This document shows, piece after piece, positions 34,887-44,500 of a DNA stretch of 64,000 nt. This DNA comes from Paenibacillaceae bacterium (GTDB lineage: Bacteria > Bacillota > Bacilli > Paenibacillales > Paenibacillaceae): positions 124,001-188,000 of the forward strand of contig CAAFUF010000004.1 of NCBI GenBank assembly GCA_900766135.1. The letters are read 5' to 3'. The notes beneath the pieces are model-generated. The model did no database searches, was not told the origin of the DNA, and saw only the letters and a list, made by a program, of their open reading frames with translations. A program made the translations under genes and the position numbers. Within the stretch, counting starts at the first letter, position 1; the number at the start of each line of letters is the position of its first letter.

Positions 34887-36702
34887 CTTCAACCTCCATT
34901 CCTTCCCGGTTGGGGTAACGTATTGTGAGGGTCGTCCCTGCACCGGGCACGCTGTCGATTTCTATCCCGTAAGCCGGACCGTACAGGAACCGCAGCCGCG
35001 TATGCACGCTGCGCAAACCGAACATCTGCCCGGTTTCTTCCTCCCGCTCCAGCTCCCGGCGGATTTCCGCCAGCCGGTCCGGTTCGATCCCTTTCCCGTT
35101 ATCTTTTACCACGGCCATTATTGTATCCCCGTCTTCCCGCACTTCGATCGTGATCCGGTTGTCAAACCGGTCCGTTTGAATCCCGTGGACGATGTAGTTC
35201 TCCACGATCGGTTGCAGGGACAACCTGACAAGCGCCTTGCCGTAAAGCGCCGGATCGGCATGAATCTCATAGGTAAAGCGATCCTTGTAACGGATGCGGA
35301 ACAGCTCCAAATACAAGCGGCAGGCTTCCAATTCATCTTTTAGCGTGTAGTTTTTCTTTTGCTGCACCATGCTTTTGAACAGGACGGACAAGCTGTAGAT
35401 CATTTCCCCCACGTCCTTGGCGCCTTGAGAAATGGCCCGCATGCGAATGACCTCCAGCGTATTGTACAAGAAATGCGGGTTGATCCGTGCTTGCAGCGCG
35501 ACTAGCTCGGTTTGCTGCTGCTTGATCTCCGCTTTGAACACTCGGTCGATATACAAATTCAACTCGTCCAGCATGTCGTTAAAGCTCTTGGAGATCTGAC
35601 CCAGCTCGTCCTCCCGTACATCGGCAATCCGCGCCGAGAAATCGCCGTTGCGCACTCTCCGGGTAAACCGGATAATGCCGTTCGTGCGCTTGGCGAAATT
35701 GCTGATGAACAGCGCCGGGATCAGGATCGCGAATAGAATGCAAATGGAACTGATCGTAAGGATCGTGTTGCGAAGTCCCTGGTAGGTTTTGGCCAGCTCT
35801 TCTTTCGGGACCGTGCTGAGCACCGTAAAACCTCCCCGGCTTTGCGTCAGCTTGGTGGCAATCAACCCGTCGCCCAGCACCCCATTGTCATACAGCGAGT
35901 TAATTTGTTCGATATAGGGGTAGGTCCGCCCATAGTAGGTTCCGGAGGAATCGAACAGCACGTTGCCGTTCGCGGACAGGACCAGGATCGAACCTTTCAG
36001 TTCCTCTCGATACATGGCCAGGCTCCCCCACACCTTGGCCGTATCGAAATAGACATCCAGTTGCCCGATGTTCCGAAGCGTAAGCTTATTGTTGATCGGG
36101 ATGCGGACCGAATACATCGGGGTGTCCGGCAAACCCACCGTTCTGCGCACCCAGATGTTGGCCGTTCCCACATTCATGCCTTCCTGCTGATACATTACGT
36201 CGGGTATGAAGGAACGGGCCTGATTGGTCGGGATAATCTTAAACTGATTGTCGTTGCCAAAGGCATACAGCTGCTGCAGGTCCGCGCTATACAACATGAC
36301 GCTGCGGATGTCCGGATCGTCGTCGACCACGTTGCGAAAATAAAGCACGGTGTCCGTTGACGAATTGTTTTCCATATAAAACCGGTCCAGGCGGTAGTTC
36401 ACGTAATCCTGATACGGATGTTCCAGAAAAAACGATGTGTTCGAGGCCAGCTCCTCGTCGCGATAGATGTCCCGCACCATCGCTTGCACGGCATCGTATT
36501 TGCCGCCGATGTAGCCGCTTACGCTTTCGATTGCCCGCTTCTGGATATCCAATTGCCTCTGTACCGCGGACTCGGACATAAACATGAACATCACATACGA
36601 AAACGTAATGATCGTCACGATCGTAATGACCGAGAAAAACAAGAGGATTTTCATGAACAAATTGTTTTTGAAGTAATTGCGGTAGATGTTCCGGATGAAC
36701 AT
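34879..36702 (-). CDS. YesM-type sensor histidine kinase
   Basis: A 607-aa membrane kinase. The first membrane segment is at about 17-40, an extracellular sensor domain follows to about 300, then a second membrane segment (TILTISSICILFAILIPALFI), a HAMP domain, and the His_kinase domain with NPHFLYNTLE, where the His is phosphorylated. The C-terminal HATPase carries DNGKGIEPDRL and GLRSVHTRL motifs. RBS GAGGAGGGAAG precedes the ATG. It forms a pair with the overlapping response regulator gene. Confidence 0.93.
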   Translation of the reverse strand: MFIRNIYRNYFKNNLFMKILLFFSVITIVTIITFSYVMFMFMSESAVQRQLDIQKRAIESVSGYIGGKYDAVQAMVRDIYRDEELASNTSFFLEHPYQDYVNYRLDRFYMENNSSTDTVLYFRNVVDDDPDIRSVMLYSADLQQLYAFGNDNQFKIIPTNQARSFIPDVMYQQEGMNVGTANIWVRRTVGLPDTPMYSVRIPINNKLTLRNIGQLDVYFDTAKVWGSLAMYREELKGSILVLSANGNVLFDSSGTYYGRTYPYIEQINSLYDNGVLGDGLIATKLTQSRGGFTVLSTVPKEELAKTYQGLRNTILTISSICILFAILIPALFISNFAKRTNGIIRFTRRVRNGDFSARIADVREDELGQISKSFNDMLDELNLYIDRVFKAEIKQQQTELVALQARINPHFLYNTLEVIRMRAISQGAKDVGEMIYSLSVLFKSMVQQKKNYTLKDELEACRLYLELFRIRYKDRFTYEIHADPALYGKALVRLSLQPIVENYIVHGIQTDRFDNRITIEVREDGDTIMAVVKDNGKGIEPDRLAEIRRELEREEETGQMFGLRSVHTRLRFLYGPAYGIEIDSVPGAGTTLTIRYPNREGMEVEDV

Positions 36703-36832
36703 GTCTTCCCTCCTCGCGCAAGGTCAATTATACCATGCCTTTCGGGCTATAGGGGATTTGCAGTTCTTGCCCTCGGTCGCGGCAGGCTTCAGGTCTCCTG
36801 TTATGGGCTAGCGGCGTTAGGCACGTCGGAGG

Positions 36833-37011
36833 AATGTTGTAAAAAGTACAACATTTGGGGGCCTGAATGCTCCGAATGGGCTGAAATGTTGTATTTCCTG
36901 CAACATTTTCGGCTACGATGGCCAATGAGGCTCTAAAATGTTGTACAAAATGCAACATTTGCAGCCACGCCAAGTCCCGAGGGCCAGAAATGTTGTAAGA
37001 AATGCAACATT
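36833..37011. repeat. intergenic repeat family C (four hairpin copies, period ~51 nt)
   Basis: In the 430-nt gap 36703-37133, AAATGTTGTA...TGCAACATTT hairpins occur at 36833, 36884, 36935 and 36988 (steps 51, 51 and 53 nt). Copy 1 has a 9-bp perfect stem (AATGTTGTA/TACAACATT) and a 5-nt loop. Loops differ between copies, and the 26-nt spacers between hairpins are GC-richer and unrelated except for GGCC/GGC words. The rest of the gap holds the xylB terminator and a hexamer repeat. Confidence 0.75.
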
Positions 37012-37016
37012 CTCGA

Positions 37017-37052
37017 ATGAAAAGCGCCTGTTCCTCATCGGAACAGGCGCTT
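37017..37052 (-). terminator. intrinsic terminator downstream of xylB
   Basis: AAGCGCCTGTTCC and GGAACAGGCGCTT form a 13-bp perfect stem with a 5-nt loop, followed on the minus strand by TTTTC. It lies about 80 nt after the xylB stop. Confidence 0.8.
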
Positions 37053-37071
37053 CTAATGAATGGCGGATCAT

Positions 37072-37126
37072 CTGAATCTGAATCGGGACCCGAATCCGAA
37101 TCCTAGTCCTAATCCGGATCCGGTTT
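37072..37126. repeat. degenerate hexanucleotide repeat (GAATCY)n
   Basis: Successive GAATCT, GAATCG, GAATCC, GAATCC, TAATCC and GGATCC words between the xylB stop and its terminator. Short, imperfect, and of unknown role. Confidence 0.45.
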
Positions 37127-37133
37127 CGGAACA

Positions 37134-38630
37134 TTATCCGCGGAATTCCTGCAGCCCTTCATTCAGCGAGCGGGTCGCCGCGTAGACTTGCTGGTACAGC
37201 TTGAAGAGACGAGCGTACTTCTCCACGTTGGCCGGGATCGGCTCATACGTCTTGGCGTAGCCGATGAAAGCGTCGGCGCACTCCTTCAGGCTGCCGAACC
37301 AGCCGCTGCCGACGGCGGCCATCATCGCCGCGCCCATCGCCGGGCCTTGCTCGTTCTTCAACGCCACGACCGGCTTGCCGAAGATATCGGCCTGCATTTG
37401 CAGCCAGACCGGATTCTTCGCGCCGCCGCCGATGGAGATGACGCGTTCGACCTCGATGCCGGCCGCGCCGAACAGGTCAAACGACTCCTGCAGCGAGAAG
37501 GTGATCCCTTCCATCACCGCGCGGGCCAGATGTTCCCGGCGATGCGTGCCGGACAAGCCGATGAAGCTGCTGCGGATCACGCTGTCCGCGTGCGGCGTGC
37601 GTTCCCCGACCAGATACGGGGTGAACAGAAGCCCTTCCGAACCCGGCGCGATATCGCCCACCGGCTTCAGCAGCTCGTCAAAGCTGAGCTCCGGCGCCAG
37701 CGATTCCTTGAACCAGCTCAAGGAATAACCTGCAGCCAACGTCACGCCCATCGCGTAAAAAGCACCCGGATGCGCATGGTTAAAGAAATGCACCTTGCCG
37801 GCAAAATCCTTGTTCTTGTCTTCTTCGTACGTCAACACGACGCCGGACGTACCGACGCTGCACAGCGCGTCGCCTTTGCGGACGATGCCCGCGCCAACCG
37901 CGCCGCAGGCGTTATCGGCGCCGCCGCCGAACACCTTCGTGCCGGCCGACAGGCCGGACTCGGCGGCAAACTCCGGCAGCAGCGTGCCGGTGTTCTCGGT
38001 ACTGCCCACGAGCGGTGGGCAGAAGCCGGCCGGAAGCCCGAAGGCCGCGGCGATCTCTTCGCTCCAACGGCCTTCCGGCACGTTAAGCAGCAGCGTTCCC
38101 GCCGCATCGGAGATTTCCATCTGCACCTGGCCGGTCATGCGGTAACGCAAATAATCCTTCGGCAACACGAACCGCGCGGCTTTGGCGAACAGCTCCGGCT
38201 CATGCTCCTGCACCCAAAGGATTTTCGGCAGCGTAAAGCCTTCCAGCGCGGCGTTGCGCGTAATGTCGAGCAACTTGTCGCCCAGCTTCGCTTCAATGTC
38301 GCGGCATTGCTTGGTCGTCCGGGTATCGTTCCACAAGATGGCATTGCGCAGCACGTTATTCTGCTCATCCAGCAGGACCAAGCCGTGCATTTGGCCGGAG
38401 AAGGATACGCCTTCCACGTCAGCGGCTGCAACGCCGCTCTCTTTCAGCAGTTGCTTCAAGCAAGCAACGGTTCCTTTCACCCATTCCTCAGGATTCTGCT
38501 CACTGAACCCGGGACGCTCTTGAATGAGCGGATAGGAAGCCGAGGCCTCTCCGGCGATATCCCCGTTTTGATTCACGAGCAGCGTCTTGACCGAGCTGGT
38601 CCCAAGGTCGATGCCAATTACATACTTCAT
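37134..38630 (-). CDS. xylB: xylulokinase
   Basis: A 498-aa FGGY-family kinase that phosphorylates D-xylulose to xylulose 5-phosphate. Evidence: N-terminal phosphate loop IGIDLGTSSVKT, SGQMHGLVLLD with the substrate-contact Met-His of xylulokinases, and the C-terminal ATP site ISIGGGAKNPVW. The ATG at 38630 follows AAGGGAGAG; the frame opens further upstream without a better start. It is downstream of xylA on the same strand, with a hairpin in between, and completes the standard xylose pathway. Confidence 0.95.
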   Translation of the reverse strand: MKYVIGIDLGTSSVKTLLVNQNGDIAGEASASYPLIQERPGFSEQNPEEWVKGTVACLKQLLKESGVAAADVEGVSFSGQMHGLVLLDEQNNVLRNAILWNDTRTTKQCRDIEAKLGDKLLDITRNAALEGFTLPKILWVQEHEPELFAKAARFVLPKDYLRYRMTGQVQMEISDAAGTLLLNVPEGRWSEEIAAAFGLPAGFCPPLVGSTENTGTLLPEFAAESGLSAGTKVFGGGADNACGAVGAGIVRKGDALCSVGTSGVVLTYEEDKNKDFAGKVHFFNHAHPGAFYAMGVTLAAGYSLSWFKESLAPELSFDELLKPVGDIAPGSEGLLFTPYLVGERTPHADSVIRSSFIGLSGTHRREHLARAVMEGITFSLQESFDLFGAAGIEVERVISIGGGAKNPVWLQMQADIFGKPVVALKNEQGPAMGAAMMAAVGSGWFGSLKECADAFIGYAKTYEPIPANVEKYARLFKLYQQVYAATRSLNEGLQEFRG

Positions 38631-38676
38631 CGCGATACTCTCCCTTCGCATGTCCCCCAATGGGGCCTTATACCAC

Positions 38677-38704
38677 AAAAAGGGACGGCAGGCGTCCCCT
38701 TTTG
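38677..38704 (-). terminator. intercistronic hairpin between xylA and xylB
   Basis: GGGACG-GCAGG-CGTCCC stem flanked by A/T runs (AAAAA and TTTT). It is terminator-like in both directions; inside the operon it probably lowers xylB relative to xylA. Confidence 0.65.
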
Positions 38705-38733
38705 AGTAAGGCTGTTCAAAACTCGTCTTCCGC

Positions 38734-40053
38734 TTATTTCGTGCCGAAAATGTACTCGTTCAGGCGGGCTTTCACCAACTCGAGGTGGTTCGACTTGTTG
38801 ACGACATGGCTGTGCTCCAACGCATAAGCTTCCAGCGTTTTGAAGTTGGCTTTGCCGGATACGATGTCGGCGCCAATGCCGGTCTTGAAGCTGGCATAAC
38901 GATCGTTCAGCAGGTTCTCGATGAACTTGTCTTCGATCATCTTGCCGGCAACTTTCAGACCTTTCGCGAAAGTGTCCATACCCGCGATATGCGCGTAGAA
39001 CAGGTCTTCCGGTTCGAAGGAGGAGCGTCTTACCTTCGCGTCGAAGTTGACGCCGCCGGAGCCCAGGCCACCGTTTTGCAAGATTTCATACATTGCCAGC
39101 GTTACGGCATACAAGTCAGTTGGGAATTCGTCCGTATCCCAGCCAAGCAGCATGTCGCCTTGGTTCGCATCGATCGAACCCAGCATGTTGTTGATGCGGG
39201 CTACGCGCAGTTCATGTTCGAACGTATGGCCCGCCAGCGTTGCATGGTTTGCTTCCAGGTTGAGCTTGAAGTGGTCTTGCAAACCGTATTTTTGCAGGAA
39301 CGCAATCGTCGTAGCTGCGTCGAAATCGTATTGGTGTTTGGTTGGCTCTTTGGGTTTCGGCTCGATCAAGAATTGGCCTTTGAAGCCGATTTCCTTCGCG
39401 TAGTCGATGGCCATTTGGAAGAATCTTGCCAGGTTGTCGAGTTCCAGAGCCATGTCCGTGTTCAACAGGGATTCGTAACCTTCGCGGCCTCCCCAGAACA
39501 CATAGTTTTCCGCGCCCAGCTCTAGGGCTGTTTCCAGACCTTTCTTCACTTGAGCCGCAGCATATGCGAATACGTCAGCATTGGAAGTTGTTGCTGCGCC
39601 ATGCACGTAACGCGGATTGGAGAACATGTTCGCCGTGTTCCAAAGCAGTTTAACGCCGGTTTGCTTCATGCCCTCTTTGATTTTGGCGACGATGACGTCC
39701 AGATTTTCATTGGATTCCTTCAGCGTAGCGCCTTCCGGAGAAACGTCGACGTCATGGAAGCAGAAATAAGGAGCGCCGATCTTTTCCAGGAATTCGAAGT
39801 TCACTTCAACGCGGGCTTTGGCCAGATCCAAGCCGCTTACCGTTTCCCATGGACGAATCATGTTGCCTTGGCCAAACGGGTCGCTGCCGTTCATCGTCAG
39901 CGTGTGCCAGTAAGCAACCGCGAAACGCAGGTGCTCTTTCATCGATTTGCCGAGGACGACCTCGTTCTCGTTATAATGTTTAAATGCCAGCGGATTGTTG
40001 GAACCTGCGCCTTCATACTGAATTTTGCTAATGTTCTTAAAATAACTCACCAC
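38734..40053 (-). CDS. xylA: xylose isomerase
   Basis: A 439-aa metal-dependent isomerase converting D-xylose to D-xylulose. Signatures are YFCFHDVDVSPEG, containing the catalytic His and following Asp, and VFWGGREGYE. The metal-ligand segments FLIEPKPKEPTKHQYD (EPKPxEP) and LNLEANHATLAGH follow. Length is typical of class II enzymes. The start is GTG (two GTG codons in tandem) after GGGAGG. It is transcribed from a promoter overlapped by a xyl operator and is divergent from xylR. Confidence 0.96.
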   Translation of the reverse strand: MVSYFKNISKIQYEGAGSNNPLAFKHYNENEVVLGKSMKEHLRFAVAYWHTLTMNGSDPFGQGNMIRPWETVSGLDLAKARVEVNFEFLEKIGAPYFCFHDVDVSPEGATLKESNENLDVIVAKIKEGMKQTGVKLLWNTANMFSNPRYVHGAATTSNADVFAYAAAQVKKGLETALELGAENYVFWGGREGYESLLNTDMALELDNLARFFQMAIDYAKEIGFKGQFLIEPKPKEPTKHQYDFDAATTIAFLQKYGLQDHFKLNLEANHATLAGHTFEHELRVARINNMLGSIDANQGDMLLGWDTDEFPTDLYAVTLAMYEILQNGGLGSGGVNFDAKVRRSSFEPEDLFYAHIAGMDTFAKGLKVAGKMIEDKFIENLLNDRYASFKTGIGADIVSGKANFKTLEAYALEHSHVVNKSNHLELVKARLNEYIFGTK

Positions 40054-40093
40054 TAATTCCTCCCAGCCAGAAATTTTTAGAGGTACACAAATA

Positions 40094-40107
40094 AGTAAGC
40101 CTTTACA
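40094..40107 (-). promoter_or_regulatory. candidate cre site in the xylA leader
   Basis: On the minus strand TGTAAAGGCTTACT matches the cre consensus at 12 of 14 positions. It lies between the xylA promoter and start codon, where Bacillus xyl operons also tend to carry CcpA sites. Confidence 0.35.
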
Positions 40108-40166
40108 TCCTGTGGATTATAAGTAGCATGCCCTCCGAATAATGGAAGCATGCTTTCTACACCTAG

Positions 40167-40204
40167 ATCGTACCACGTTCCACTTAGTTTGTCTAGTAAA
40201 CTAA
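40167..40204 (-). promoter_or_regulatory. xylA promoter with overlapping xyl operator (xylO)
   Basis: On the minus strand TAGACA (40190-40195), a 17-nt spacer and TACGAT (40167-40172) form a sigma-A promoter. The operator TTAGTTT-N7-AAACTAA (40184-40204) covers the -35 box. It matches the XylR-binding palindrome known from Bacillus xyl operons. A plus-strand TTGATT-N19-TATGAT (40213-40243) could drive xylR. Confidence 0.8.
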
Positions 40205-40299
40205 CAAAGTTATTGATTCCCCCCGGGCCATTTATGTTATGATGCGTATAGACATAAATTCGACATGCCTTGAGGCATGGGTATAACGAGGGAGTTTAT

Positions 40300-41499
40300 A
40301 TGAAAATCACAGGCGACCAACAGCTCATCAAAAAAATGAATAAAACCATCGTCCTGGATACGATCCGTCAGCGTCAACCGTTGTCTCGAGCGGATATTTC
40401 CGCCGCGATCGGCTTGAATAAGGCGACCGTATCGTCCCTCGTCTCCGAGTTGATCGACAGCCAGCTTGTGACCGAGATCGGCCCCGGCGAATCCAGCGGC
40501 GGGCGTAAGCCCACGCTGCTTCTATTCAATCGCAGCGCCGGTTATGCCGTCGGCATCGATATCCGCGTCAATGATTTACTGGCCGTGCTCGTCGATCTGG
40601 AAGGCCACGTCCTTCTGGAGAAAACGGTCCCGCTCGCGGATTTCACCCCGGACCATGTACTCGACCAGATCCGGAAAACGATCCGCCAGTTTAGCAAAAA
40701 GCTCCCCGAATCCCCGTACGGCATCGTCGGGATCGGGATTGGGGTACCCGGGCTCGTCGACGACAAGAGCCGCGTTGTTTCCGCCCCCAACCTGGATTGG
40801 AATCAGGTCGACCTGTACGAATCGCTGGTCTCCGAATTCGGGGCCAATCTTCATATCGATAACGAAGCCAACGCGGGCGCGATTGGCGAGAAGCTTTACG
40901 GAGCCGGCCGCGAGGCGCAAAATCTGATCTACCTGAGCATCGGCATCGGTATCGGCTCCGGCATCATCGTCGGCGGCGAGCTGTACCGCGGCACGTCGAA
41001 TTTCTCCGGCGAGGTCGGCCATATGACGGTCGCCGAGAACGGCCCGCTCTGCCGCTGCGGCAACCGCGGCTGCTGGGAGACGCTGGCCTCGGAGAAGGCT
41101 CTGCTCGACCGGGCGGCCAAGCTATGGAGCGATTCGCACCCCGATCTGGAGGAAATCATTCAGCTCGCCCGAGGCGGCGAACCCCAAGCGATTCAGCTTC
41201 TGAATGAAATCGGCTCCCAGCTTGGCGTCGGATTGGCCAACTTGGTCAACATTCTGAATCCGGAGCTGATCGTCATCGGCAATCGCCTGTCCCTTGCCGG
41301 CGACCTTCTGGAAGACGCCATGCTGCGTACGATCGAAAACCGCAGCTTATCCTATCACCGGAAGAAGACCGGGGTCGCCTTCGCTAACTTAGGCATCCGC
41401 TCCACGGCGCTGGGGGCGGCATCCATGCCGATCACCACGTTCCTCAGCGAGCTGGATCCCGTTCCGGCACAGGAAGGCAACGCGCCGGCCGGGCTTTGA
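40300..41499 (+). CDS. xylR: xylose-responsive ROK-family repressor
   Basis: A 399-aa repressor of the xyl genes. It has an N-terminal winged helix (PLSRADISAAIGLNKATVSSLVSEL, recognition helix included), followed by a ROK sugar-binding domain with LSIGIGIGSGIIVGGE and the zinc cluster CRCGNRGCWE. The ATG at 40300 follows CGAGGGAG; an upstream TTG at 40270 is less likely. It is divergent from xylA over an operator that fits XylR, so it should repress both directions or at least xylAB, with xylose as inducer. Confidence 0.93.
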   Translation: MKITGDQQLIKKMNKTIVLDTIRQRQPLSRADISAAIGLNKATVSSLVSELIDSQLVTEIGPGESSGGRKPTLLLFNRSAGYAVGIDIRVNDLLAVLVDLEGHVLLEKTVPLADFTPDHVLDQIRKTIRQFSKKLPESPYGIVGIGIGVPGLVDDKSRVVSAPNLDWNQVDLYESLVSEFGANLHIDNEANAGAIGEKLYGAGREAQNLIYLSIGIGIGSGIIVGGELYRGTSNFSGEVGHMTVAENGPLCRCGNRGCWETLASEKALLDRAAKLWSDSHPDLEEIIQLARGGEPQAIQLLNEIGSQLGVGLANLVNILNPELIVIGNRLSLAGDLLEDAMLRTIENRSLSYHRKKTGVAFANLGIRSTALGAASMPITTFLSELDPVPAQEGNAPAGL

Positions 41500-41508
41500 T
41501 TTAAAGAT

Positions 41509-41560
41509 AATAACCCGCAGCATCGTGACGTAAGTTCACGACGCCGCGGGTTATTTGTTT
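41509..41560. terminator. bidirectional intrinsic terminator
   Basis: AATAACCCGC.GC.TCGTGA and TCACGA.GC.GCGGGTTATT form a long stem followed by TTATTTGTTT on the plus strand, and flanked by A-rich sequence that serves the minus strand. It separates xylR from the convergent c-di-GMP gene. Confidence 0.8.
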
Positions 41561-41562
41561 CC

Positions 41563-44500
41563 TTAGATCGTTTGGGGCCGATAGCTTCGCAGCAGCTCGC
41601 GGATAGCGGCCTCCGGAAGCGGCTTGCTGATATAGTACCCCTGGATAATATCGCACTTGGCACGCCGCACATGCTGCATCTGCTGCTCCGTCTCCACGCC
41701 TTCGGCGACGACTTGCAGTCCCATTTTGCGTCCGATGAGCACGATCGCTTTGGCAAGGGAACGGCTATCGTCCTGTTCCGGCAAATGCTCGATAAACGAT
41801 CTGTCCACTTTCAGCGTCGTAATCGGCATCTGCTTCAACGATCCCAGCGAAGAATAGCCCGTACCGAAATCATCTAAAGCGATTTGAATGCCAAGAGCTT
41901 TCAACTCGTTCAGCTTAGGCACAAGCGAATCCACCGTCTCCATAATCATGGACTCGGTAATTTCCAGCTCCAGACACTCCGGCGTCAAGCCGGTTTGCTG
42001 TAAGATACGCAGGACGTTGCCGACGAAATCCTCTTCAAGAAGCTGCACGACGGAGATGTTGACGGCGATTTTGTACGTCCCGAACCCATCGTCCTCCAGA
42101 CGTTTGGCAAAGGCGCAGGACTCCTGCAGCACCCATTCGCCGATCGGTACGATCAGCCGGCTGTCCTCGGCGATTTTAATGAACGATAAGGGCGATACGA
42201 AGCCGAGCTCCGGGCTGTTCCAGCGAATCAGCGCCTCGAAGCCGCAAATATGGCCGTCGCGCACCCCGATTTGAGGCTGGTAGTGGAGAGTAAATTCGCC
42301 CCGGGCCAGCGCTTGCCGCAAATTTTTTTCCAGATGCACCCGATCATTAAACGCTTGCAAAAATACAGGGTCGAAGACGACGTATTTGCCTTTCCCCGCT
42401 TCTTTGGCCGCGTACATCGCCACGTCGGCGTTCTTGAGAAGTTCTTCCGGGGTACGTCCATCCTGCGGAAAGAACGAAATGCCGATGCTGACCGACACGA
42501 ACAATTCGCTGTCGTCGATCCGGAACGGCTCCCTGAAGCCTTGGAGCAGCTTGTCCGCCAGAGCAGTCGCCTGCCCCTTCTCCACATCCTTCATCAAAAT
42601 GACGAACTCGTCCCCACCCAGCCGGAATAACATGCCCCCGTCCCCGATCAGGGAGGTTAAGCGGGAGCTCGCTTGCATCAGCAGACGGTCGCCGAATTTA
42701 TGCCCCAGCGTATCATTAATGAATTTAAAATTGTCGGTGTCCACGAAAAACAAGGCCGCTTTGGCGTCATCCCCGGAAACCAGCGCATCCATTTCTTCGA
42801 GCAAATACAACCGATTCGGCAAGTCGCTGAGCGCGTCGTAATAAGCAAGATGCCGCATTCGCTGCTGGTACATTTTCAGTTGGTGTACCTCTATATTCGA
42901 ACCTACCATTCGGTAAGGGCGGCCCTGTTCGTTGAACAGCGCTTTCCCCCGGCCCAGGAACCAGCGATATTCCCCGTCTTTACAGCGCAGGCGGTATTCG
43001 CATTCGAACACTTCTTTGTCCCCTGCCTGTAAAGCCGCGGCTTTCTGATAGATTTTCGGTACATCGTCGGGATGAATCACCTGCTGCAGCATTTCGCTGG
43101 TAATCGGGTCCTCTTGGCCGTAACCAAGCAGCTCGAACCATCGCGGCGTGTAATACCGGCGATTCCGTTCCAGATCCAGCTCCCAAATGCCGCCATTGGA
43201 TGCTTCGGCAACCAGCCGATAACGTTCCTCGCTTCGTCTCAACCTCTCCTGATTTTCCAGCAGCTTGTCGTAATTTTCCCTCAACTCTTCCTGCGTCGCG
43301 GTTAACTCCAGGTTCGCGTGCTCCAGTTCCTGATAGCTTTGATGCAGCTTATTCTCGAACTGCTTACGCTCCTCGATGTCCACGCCGGTCATGACGAAGA
43401 CGTCCGGGTCGCCCTGCAGCCCGGGAATGACCGCCGTCCGGAACAAGAACGCCTTCGCTTTCCCCTGGTCCGCGCAGAACAGGTTGATCTCACGGTTATC
43501 AACGAAGCGACGAGACAACGCTAGATCCAACAGCGGAATCAGTTCCCGGCAAGCATGCTGCAGCAAAAGATGCTCCGTATAGGGCCGCCCAACCGCCTCG
43601 CTCTCCCGGATGCCCGTAATCCATTCGGCGTACCGGTTGAAACGTACCGTAATCCGGTCGCTTTGCACCGCCCAAATGAATAGATGGGTATGATCCAGCA
43701 CTTCCTTGGAAAATCCCCGTTCCCCATGAATCGTGCGGCGCAAGCGGATAATATACGCCCGAATCAGCCAATAACTCGCCGCCACCCCTCCGACTAACAG
43801 GCCGCCCACTAGGATAAGCCGGTTTCGCATGGCATTCGAGAACGATGCCGAATGGGTAAAGAAATATTTCAGGTAGAGCTCCTCATAAACTCCCGAGCGT
43901 TTCAGGTCATCGATTCGGCCGTTGATGTAATCGACCAGCTCCGGTGTTTTTTTGCTGACTCCATAAGCGACGTCGCGAGGATACAGGTCCTCCAGCACCT
44001 TATGAACCGCTCCGGTCATCTCTCGCTTCACGATCAGATAATCGACCACGTTCTCGTTTTCAAACAGCAGGTCGATTTCTCCCCGTTCCAAAGCAAGAAG
44101 GGCATCTTCCACGGTAGGGTATGTACGGTAAGAGACCACGCCGGCTTCCGATTGAAGAATCTCCTCGGAATATTGCCCCGTGCCAACGCCGACGGTATAT
44201 TGATTCAGTTCATCCTTCCCCAGTCTGCTCCGGAAAACCTCCGTAGCATAGACTCCAATGCAGGTCCGCATCACCGGTTTGGAAAATAAAACATCCTGTT
44301 TCCGGTTTTCCTGGACCGCCATTAGCCCGGCCGTATCCGCCGACCCATCGATCAGCGCCTGGTAGGCCTCCTTCCAATCCGAGGCGGAGTATGCCAGCGC
44401 GTAGTCCTGCTCCTTAAAGATCAAACGGGTTAATTCCAAATCGAAGCCCATTTCAAATCCGTTCTGGCTGAATTTATAGGGAGGATAATCCAGCTCCGTC

